Below, one piece after another: positions 56,420-64,000 of a DNA stretch of 64,000 nucleotides. Numbering within the stretch: position 1 is the first letter of the stretch; the number at the start of each line of letters is the position of its first letter. The notes beneath the pieces were generated by a model. It worked only from the letters and a program-made list of their open reading frames with translations. It did not search any database and had not been told where the DNA came from. The stretch covers positions 496,001 through 560,000 of the forward strand of contig WTXI01000008.1 in assembly GCA_022376515.1 (NCBI GenBank), read 5' to 3'. Both the position numbers and the translations under genes were made by a program. This DNA comes from Lactifluus volemus (Eukaryota; Basidiomycota; Agaricomycetes; Russulales; Russulaceae).

Positions 56420-58969
56420 ATGGAGGCACTCAAGAGTCTCGTTCAGCCTCTAGTCGGCAACGTGGCAAGTAATTCTGTCGTCGACGGTATGAAGCTCGTC
56501 GTTCTTGGCGGTACCGTTGAGACGGCAAGACGCATCTCCAGTTCAGCCTGGTCAGTTCTCGTCTACATCTCTCTATTCTCTCCATATTAATCCATCTCCT
56601 CTAGGTCTTCATTCGTCAACTGTGAGTCATCGCCCCTCCCCTCTTGTGACCGTTAATGAACACCGCCACCAGCGTTCTTCTTAACGGCGCATTTCTCCGA
56701 GGAAGATTATCCATATGAGTGGTTAATGCTGTGGCTGTCCCGTAGACCCGAATGGCAACGCTCGCGGGAGTTTGAGACGACCACAAATTCTCTTCCCCAG
56801 GCTACTTTGGCTACCGTGAGTCGGATGGTTCATTTGGCGACGAGGATTGCATCGAAGAGGAGACGTCGGGAAAAACACGAATGCGGGTCGTGTTCCAGCC
56901 GACAGCCGACACGACACATACCATCTTTTACCGCGGACATTGGCTGCGAGTAAAACGGGGGAGGAAGACGAACGGGTATGAGATGTTGTCCATCAGGTAC
57001 GCGCGCCATGCACGTGGCGTTCCGTGGTGTCATCCTAGGCTCAATTTTTTTTTTTGCCGACTGTAGCGTCGTGGCTCGTAACAATTCCATTCTCAAGCAG
57101 CTCGTTCTTCAGGCGAAAAAGGAGTATGAGGCTGAAGCCGTCCATCGTATTCAAATATACTTTGCAGACTCGTACGGATCTTGGCGTTACACTGACTCGA
57201 GGCATAAACGTCCCCTCTCTTCTATCGTGTTAAATCCGGGCGTCAAGGAGATGTTGGTATCTGACTCCAAGGACTTCCTCAAGTCCGAAAAGGTCGGTAA
57301 CGGATAAACCGTCCTAGGTCCGTCTCTGATACCCGAGAGCTGATTCTTCAATTCTAGTGGTACGCGGACCGGGGTATCCCCTTCCGTCGTGGCTATCTAT
57401 TATACGGCGTCCAGGGTCGGGCAAGTCGTCCCTCATTCACGCCCTTGCTGGCGAACTCATGCTCGATATCTACGTCGTCTCTTTGTCATCGTCTTGGATA
57501 AATGACTCGACCCTCACCACCCTCATGGGTCGTGTACCCTCGCGCTGCATCGTCCTACTTGAGGACCTCGACGCTGCCTTTACCCGCTCGGTCTCGCGTT
57601 CCAAGGACAAGGAAAAGGAGAAGGATAAGAAGAAAGCTGACGCCAAGTCTGATAATGAGGATGAGTCCACGAGTAGCTCTAGCAGCCGAAGCCGGAGGAA
57701 CAGGAACAAGGAAAATCTCTCCGATGTCAATACCCTCACCCTCAGCGGGCTCCTCAATGCCCTGGATGGTGTTGCTGCCGCCGAGGGGCGCATTCTCTTC
57801 GCGTATGTTGCCTGAAATTTATATCTCGCTATCGGACCAGGCTGATTTTCACCCCTTACAGCACGACAAACCACCTCGAACAACTTGACCCTGCCCTCTG
57901 TCGTCCTGGTCGCATGGACGTATGGATCGAGTTTAAGAATGCTTCGAAATATCAGGCTGAGCACCTCTTCCGCAACTTCTTCCCTTCCTCCGATGCCGAC
58001 GCACCGTTGAATCTCGAATCGGATACCGATTTGGAGGCACTCGAGATGCCTGCCCTAGGCTCTCCTGCAACAAGCCAATTGAGTTCCCTCTTCTCCGAAG
58101 CCCTCTCAGGCCTATCATCCGTGTCTTCGCGCTCCGGATCTGTCTCTCCGTTGTCGTCACCAACGCCTGCGGGCAGCCGCAGTCGTCGAAGTGAAAGTGT
58201 CAGCTCACGCGCAGGTGCCAAGAGCGAAATCTCCGAGGTCGAAGAACACGTTGCTGCCTGTGCTCACGTTGCACCGCCACTTAGCGCCGCTCGCTTGGCA
58301 CAGCTCGCCAAGCAGTTTGCCGACTCAATCCCGGACGAGGGTTTCAGCGTCGCTGCGCTGCAAGGCTGTGAGTGTTCAATTTTTTCGAATGTGGCTTGAT
58401 CCTTGTGTCAGCTATCACTCCCTTACGGTACAATTTACTTAACGGCTTGGGGGTTTGGTTTCCGATGTGGTGCGTGCTGAATTGTGACGGTTGCTGACAA
58501 ATGCGTCGCCATGTAGACCTACTGAAAAACAAGTCCCGACCGGAGGCGGCAGCCGAGGGTGCACCGGCCTGGGTTGTAGCCGAGCGGGAGCTGCGTGAAA
58601 AGCTCAAGAAGGAGCGCGAAGCCAAAGAGCGCGAGCTTGAGAAGGAGGTATGTCTCTCGTGAATTGCATGTCGAAGCCATCAGGATTGCTAAACGTGCGT
58701 GCGTATTTCAGGAAAAGGAGGCAGAAGAAGAGGAGAGCAACGCGGCGGAATCAGACAAAGAGAAGGCAAAGGCGGTGGATGATTCGGTAGTAGAGCCTGT
58801 CAACGATGAGAATGCTGCGCCGACCTCTCCGGATACCCCCGAGTCCCCCGCGGAACAGGCCAATGCAGGCATGGCTAGCGACGGCAAGAGCCCGGACGCC
58901 CCCGATGCGAGCGTCACATGGGTTAAAGTCACCGAGAATACTGCAGAAGCTGAGGCCGAGAGCAGCTGA
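56420..58969 (+). CDS. BCS1-like mitochondrial AAA ATPase
   Basis: Eight exons: 56420-56550, 56605-56621 (17 nt), 56673-56996, 57067-57292, 57358-57802, 57862-58367, 58517-58647 and 58712-58969. With two missing bases restored they give 2040 nt, 679 codons plus stop. The BCS1 N-terminal domain is followed by the AAA module: Walker A (GVPGSGKSS, needs one base near 57411), Walker B ([11 protein letters not shown]), and [20 protein letters not shown] containing sensor 1 and the arginine finger. A Lys/Glu/Ser-rich insert of about 40 residues splits the module after Walker B. BCS1 translocates the folded Rieske protein across the inner membrane; fungi also carry longer paralogues such as this one, with an extended acidic C-terminus, so orthology to yeast Bcs1 is not certain. 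The other frame break is at 56785-56787 (AAA). Confidence 0.8.
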
Positions 58970-60894
58970 CTGCATGTAGATCCGCCGGAGCCAGAGCTAG
59001 AACAGGTGTCAGAATCAAACATCCGTACGCTGATCCCTGCCCAACGTCTTATTGCACCGGCTAGTCTACTTGGCGTCGTGCATGTTATATTGCCGCTTTA
59101 TACCGTCCTCATTCGCCTCGCACAATTTGCGTTGTGGCGTCGTCGGTATTAGAGCGGTTTAGTACCATGCGTCGGCGAGCGACATGAGAAAACACTCTCG
59201 AGACTCTTTTTTTCCTTAGGTTTTGAATGATGAATCTCTCTTTCCCCTTTTCTCTTTCCTCTGAAAAAAGCTGATACCTGTGCACATAATCTGCTTTCCC
59301 CATCGCTACCCCCCCACCCCCACCCCCTCACGGATCTCACAATTTTTTTTTGCTGTATATCACTTCCCTCGGACATTCAGATCCCCGTCCCAATCCCAAT
59401 CCCCAATTCAATCCCCCCCTTCCACCAATATAAAGCTCCGCCTTACCCAACAATCGTAACTTTCGGTTTTTTCTGTTGCCATTCATGTTTTGCCCTCCAA
59501 TGTGTCATAGCTCCCTAGTTCTTGGAATGTACAAATTTAGACACCTTTTCTCTTTTTGAAAACCCCCTGGAGGGGTCTCGTCCATCGAGCCGAACAGACC
59601 CGATAGATTACGTGAGAGAGGGGCTATATGTGGGTCACCTGTCGAACCAAGTTGGGGAAGTGTAGAGCCAAATTTGGATGGCTTTCCTAGGTTTCATAAG
59701 GCTGAGCCTGGCTGACCACCACCTGTGATCGCGCGCGTTCGTAATGCCAGTGGTCGGCTACTGTACAATGGATGATGACTCCAGCGCCCGCAAATTTGCG
59801 GAAGAAGAAGATTTACAACACGCTCGCCAGCTAGCTGGTCCCAGCCCCAAGGTCCGGGTTTTGGGGGGAGGGGTGGGGTGGAGTGGGGTGGGGGAACAAC
59901 TTGCGCAATCAATTCCGTCATTATCGGGGTTTGTGTTTTTTTTTTTGCTGTAGCGCGCGCAAAAGGTGTACCCTGTTGTAAGACTTTTTGGTTGGAACTT
60001 TTTGATACAGTACTAATAGGTCTTGTTGTCAAAAAAATGCTTTTTTTTTTGCTTTCGGTAAAAAAAAGAAAAGAAATATGCTGCATTGCATCCATGTTTT
60101 TTGTTTTTTTTTCAAGACGGCCAAAATCTGCCTTTTGCGGGCTTCAAGTTCAAGTTGGGGGAATCCGGCATTTAGACAAACCATTTTTTTTCTTCCCCGT
60201 CCACCTCCCCCACCCCTCTCCCACTTTATCATTTTCCCCCTGACACATTAGTCATGAAACGTTGTGTGTGCAGAACCATAAATCTGATCAGGTACTACGC
60301 CGGCAGGACTAGTTAGAGTAAATGAGGAAAGACTACGATATCGTCGCTTAGAATTCTGTATGTAGTCAGCGCCAGCTGGCTATATGAATTTGAATTTGAA
60401 CCCATGACATGCAAAGAACAGCTTGCCGTCACGGTGGGTGGAGTCCGTTTAAGACCCAAAAAAAATTTTGAAGAGACTCTCATCGGTCGTCGTCTCAAAC
60501 ATTATCAGTGATTCGGACGGCACGGCTAAATGGACGGAGCCCTGTGTGTACAGACTGGATTGATCATAGCCATGTGAGGTACTCCTGTGAATGGCGTTCA
60601 TTATCATAACTTGAAGGATACTTTCGCCCTATCAGATCTCGAGACGCCGTAACTTGTTTCAGATACAGGACTCGGAGGGATGCAAAACTGTCGGGATAAT
60701 CTCGCCACCCGAGTACACCGGTACATGTCTTGAAGGTAGTACAACAGATGTCCTCCATACGCGTAACTCAATCTATCTCCGCGTGTCTCGGGCAGACAAT
60801 AACAGCAACGAACGCCAGCATGTCAAGAGTATGGTGCTCATTCTGAGCGAGAAAGTTAGCAATGGCCGCCCACATTTGCGCCACCTAACCGTTC
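58970..60894. other. Long intergenic region
   Basis: Almost 2 kb rich in C, T, G and A homopolymers (59309-59330, 59342-59350, 59936-59946, 60045-60054). A small plus frame at 59744-59953 opens with an acidic helix (MDDDSSARKFAEEEDLQHAR) but runs into low-complexity G. Short frames at 60564-60935 have no domain. No gene is supported. Confidence 0.4.
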
Positions 60895-63335
60895 TCAGAT
60901 GCTCCCATACACGATCTGTCCGTCCACGACAGTAGCAAGCACTTTTGTGCCCAATATCTCCTCCAGAGGAACTCGCATGATATCGCGATCCAGCACTACA
61001 AAGTCAGCTGCGAAGCCGGGCGCGAGCTGTCCACGCGTGTTCTCCACAAAGGACGCGTAGGCGGCATCGCGCGTCATGCCACGTAGGGCCTGTGTGCGCG
61101 TCAGCGCCTCCGCGGGATACCTGCGGATTGCGATAAGAGAGCCGTCAAACGAACGCCGGGCTCTATATATAATGAATGGAATGCGAGAAGACAAGGGGCA
61201 CTCACCAGCCGCCTGGACCATGCGGCGACGTGCCCTCAGGGCTGCGCCGTGCGATAGCCGCGTAAAAACCTAGAAGAGGGTTGATATCCTCGACGGGAAA
61301 ATCGGAGCCAAGAGGGAGATGTTTCCATGGGGAGGCCCTGCAGAATAGAGAGGGTCGTCCATCCGTCAGCAGAGCGGTATGAAGCCGAGAGAGAAGAATG
61401 ATAGGTACTGTAAGAGTGTCTGGAAAGCATATGCGCCCTTGATGCGGTCTGGACCCTGTGGAAATAGCTGCGGCGTTAGAGATGCACAAAAGGAACAATG
61501 AAAGGCCAAGAGACCAGGCGAGATTCAGCGTAATTCATATCGCTTGTTCTGCAGGACACTTCAATCCCATCACAATGCAGATCAAAGCTGGAACACACGC
61601 ATGCGTTGGCTGGACGCTTGCAATAACTATACTCCATGTCTAGTCAGTAGCAGCGGTTTTCAAGGAAATACAAACTACCTCCAAGCCTTCCTATACGTTC
61701 GAGGTCGCTCGATTGGAAAATCTGTGCGTGTTCTATACGCGGGCGCCAGAGGTTCACATCCGCCCCCGGCTTGCTTAGTATGTCCTCGAAATGTCAAGCA
61801 CAAGCTCGTTCGCACGGTCACCAATGGCATGAATGTTCTACACACCATGTGGATCCTCGGAACAAGGTATCGCTAAATACGTACCACTTGGAGACCATCC
61901 TCATAAATTGTTCAGCCATTCCACGTAGTATCTCGGGTGGCGTACGTAGAAGCCCCCGCGTATCCGGCTTGTCCGTGTAGGGAGCAATGAGCGCTGCACC
62001 CCATGAACCGAGAGCGCCATCCGCGAATAGCTTCACACTACGAATAGTGAGTCGTTTGTGAACACCATAGTCAAGAAGACGAGGTATTTGGGAGCCCCAA
62101 TAGTCGTTACAGGGGACAAAGCCCATCAAGTAGATGTTGATCTATTGCGGTGTGAATCCATCAGTTCGAGCACCCAGAAAGTGCTCGACGCACGGGTAGA
62201 CGCCCTTCGTCGGCCATCCTGTGCGCGCCTGTGAGTGCATGTCAAAGCTAGAAGTAAAATTGGCAGAAGAACATGCCGCCGGTAGAATGCTATGTCACTT
62301 GGCAAAGAAGCAGCATCATGAATGCTGGTCAATCCGACACGTAGCGCATCGCGCATCGTTATTTCGAAATTTTCGAAGGTCTCGACCTCAGTCGGTGGGG
62401 GCTTCAAGTTGTCGATCAGATCCATTGCTGTGTCGACGAACACCCCTATACAGAAGTCAGACAAAATCTCCGTCTTTTGGCGGCCGGAGAGCGCACGAGG
62501 CGAACAAGGGGCACTACGAACCTGTTGGTTTGCCATTCTCATGACGCACAATGAGCCCACCATCAACTACGTCCGGGAGATCCGTGAGTTTTGAGAGAAT
62601 TGCATTGGAGACCCAATAGGCATGCACGTCGACGCGAGCGAGTTGGACTAGACGCCCGCGCAGGAGAGGTTCTTGGTCGAGGTCATCCTTCGCATCGGGC
62701 AAATGTGAAAAAATGTTCTAACGATGCAGTAAAGAGAATGCACACACTGCAGTGGGAAACTCTCCGCCTGGCCATTTATTTTGATCCCAGCCCATTCCCA
62801 CGATCCAACGAGTAGGGTCGTCGAGTACATTTGGATGACCGAGAAGGTACAGCTTGATCTTGACAAGCACGTCTACGAATTCGAATCAGACGCAACAAAT
62901 ATTTCTGTTGATCGAATACCATCGATAGATGTGCAATCTTCGAGAGGGAGCTGCACCTTATAGCCCCATTGGAGAATGTGCCCATGGGCATCTGTGGTGT
63001 GCCAGTGGGGCGCCGTCGCGGGTTCGCCTTGAGGATTACCTTACCAGGGAAGATAAATTGTAGCCTCTTACCAGCCAAGCCTGGAACTATGATAGAGCTT
63101 GGTGGTGTCTGGAACACTTTCAAGGATACATCCGGTTTATATGCGCTCCAAAACTCGTGAACCTGTTCTTGAATAACTACTGGTGGGCTGGAATAAACTA
63201 GCGAGGAACACTGGGCATACCGAGACTTCCTGTGGCAAGAATAATTCCATTTTCTATCAGCATACAGTCCGTAGTGGTATTGTTGTCGTCCACTGTGTAA
63301 AGACCCTCGGAAGGGGTACAGATCGCGTATGCCAT
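60895..63335 (-). CDS. YtcJ/LAF3-type metal-dependent amidohydrolase
   Basis: Minus strand, 14 exons by splice-site and frame inspection (63335-63221, 63179-63072, 62991-62920, 62872-62748, 62687-62522, 62445-62277, 62218-62194, 62141-61885, 61837-61679, 61626-61599, 61548-61515, 61455-61409, 61337-61206, 61120-60895). With two bases restored the total is 1665 nt, 554 codons plus stop. Motifs in order: ADAHGH (metal-binding His-x-His), WIVGMGWDQ, VKLFADGALGSWGA, NIHAIGDRAN, QPTHATSD, LPLGSDFPVEDINPL and GFAADFVVLDRD. These fit the YtcJ/LAF3 branch; the substrate is unknown. A hydrophobic N-terminal anchor may lie in an upstream exon, since the chosen ATG is only the first in frame. Frame breaks fall at 61905-61907 and 61791-61793 (both AAA). 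One intron is GC-AG. Confidence 0.8.
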
Positions 63336-63701
63336 GGAGATAGCGGCTACGACGCGGGTCTATCTATTCGGGTCCAGACTCATCTAGGAGGGCTGGAGGA
63401 GTACGTACGATCCGATTGTATGCGCTCTGCGGTGTTTGGGATATGATAGACGTCCCCGAGTCAATCAAAAGTCATGAAGAAGAGAGATAAGATAAGATAA
63501 TTCTACGGCAAATTGCGGACCCACGGCCTTTAACTATTGGACTGCTACCCTCACCTCGCTTGTTAGTTGAACGTTGACCGACGAGAAACGTATACTCTCA
63601 CTTAATGGAACTCCCAGAGACAACTCATCACAAAAGGGTACTTCACAGTAAACGCTCATTTGGGAAGCATCCTGGTCACAAAATCGACTCGCCCGCTTAT
63701 G
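63336..63701. other. Divergent intergenic region
   Basis: Separates the minus-strand amidohydrolase from the plus-strand gene at the right edge. It may contain an upstream exon of the amidohydrolase, because an acceptor-like ATAGATAG|AC precedes its first ATG. A GATAA/GATAAG cluster (AGAGATAAGATAAGATAATT) lies at 63482-63501. Confidence 0.4.
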
Positions 63702-64000
63702 ATGCGTCCGTCTTTTATCATTTACCTACTCTCTCCCCAGTTCTGCTCACCACTCTTCAGTTCAGAGGAGGATAATGACCCTGATGATGGCACTTCCTCT
63801 CTCTCTATCACTTCGTTATTGCGCCAAAGTGCCACCACTCAACATCGCGGTCCAGGTGCACGTACATCCCCACCACCCCGGTCTCGTTTGAAGCATATTT
63901 TATCGCCTTCTTTGCTATCCGACGATGGGGTTGACTCTCCGACCTACGACGGTGACATTGAAAGTAGTACCACAGTTGGTCGCGATCGCGACCATCCTTC
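63702..64000 (+). CDS. 5' end of an unidentified gene, runs off the right edge
   Basis: One frame is open from an ATG at 63702 (with another ATG just before it) to the end of the window. The sequence is Ser/Asp/Pro-rich and acidic (SSSEEDNDPDDG, then SLLSDDGVDSP), typical of a disordered N-terminus of a regulatory protein. An intron end (CTCCCCAG at 63734-63741) could alternatively begin the exon. No domain is visible before the edge. Confidence 0.45.
   Translation, partial: MRPSFIIYLLSPQFCSPLFSSEEDNDPDDGTSSLSITSLLRQSATTQHRGPGARTSPPPRSRLKHILSPSLLSDDGVDSPTYDGDIESSTTVGRDRDHP

Noticed and set aside
59109..60243. Several short frames in the long intergenic region
   Set aside because: They are driven by homopolymer and low-complexity sequence.
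37708..63335. A biosynthetic gene cluster
   Set aside because: The genes belong to unrelated housekeeping or signalling roles, and no core synthase, P450 set or transporter is present.

Overview
The window is nuclear DNA of a filamentous fungus, almost certainly a basidiomycete of the Agaricomycetes. Genes are split by many short GT-AG introns (about 50-150 nt). The families are typical of that group: a DUF6535 relic, an OTT_1508-type deaminase, a CUE/Gln-rich Def1-like protein, a Bcs1-type AAA ATPase, and a LINE relic with a C-terminal zinc knuckle. Genus is not determined. No prokaryotic signals, rRNA, convincing tRNA or CRISPR array were seen.

Layout. (1) 1-3.3 kb: the 3' part of a deaminase-like gene, then a decayed fragment of an elongation-factor-3-type ABC ATPase. 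(2) About 3.3-37.1 kb: the dominant structure, a head-to-tail array of nine degenerate copies of a roughly 3.4-kb noncoding unit, stretched to 3.3-5.3 kb by nested insertions. Single copies can be told apart by what has landed in them: a gene-like replacement in unit 1, the same LINE 3' end in units 2 and 4, a 1-kb gene-fragment block in units 4 and 5, a short extra block in units 7-9, and a 103-bp foldback MITE in unit 8. (3) 37.7-43.6 kb: a divergent pair of conserved genes, a rhodanese plus dual-specificity phosphatase and a Def1-like factor. (4) 44-54.4 kb: three minus-strand paralogues of a protein-kinase-like family in different states of decay, interleaved with a DUF6535 relic and an SRAP (HMCES/YedK) gene; one block seems to have been segmentally duplicated together with the SRAP first exon. 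(5) 54.9-64 kb: a membrane protein resembling the bacterial Sensor domain, a BCS1-like mitochondrial AAA ATPase, a YtcJ/LAF3-type amidohydrolase, and the 5' end of another gene running off the right edge.

Two observations matter most. First, the macrosatellite-like array carries shared insertions from which its duplication order can be read, and it keeps some short motifs (an E-box inverted repeat, a CG run, a possible Pol III box pair). Second, four conserved genes each carry two or three apparent single-base deletions, mostly in short homopolymers. Adding the missing bases restores exact codon totals in the three genes where a total could be made, which points to uncorrected long-read indels rather than four independent pseudogenes. 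Exon joins were inferred by eye from splice sites and frame; homologies rest on motif recognition, not on a database search.
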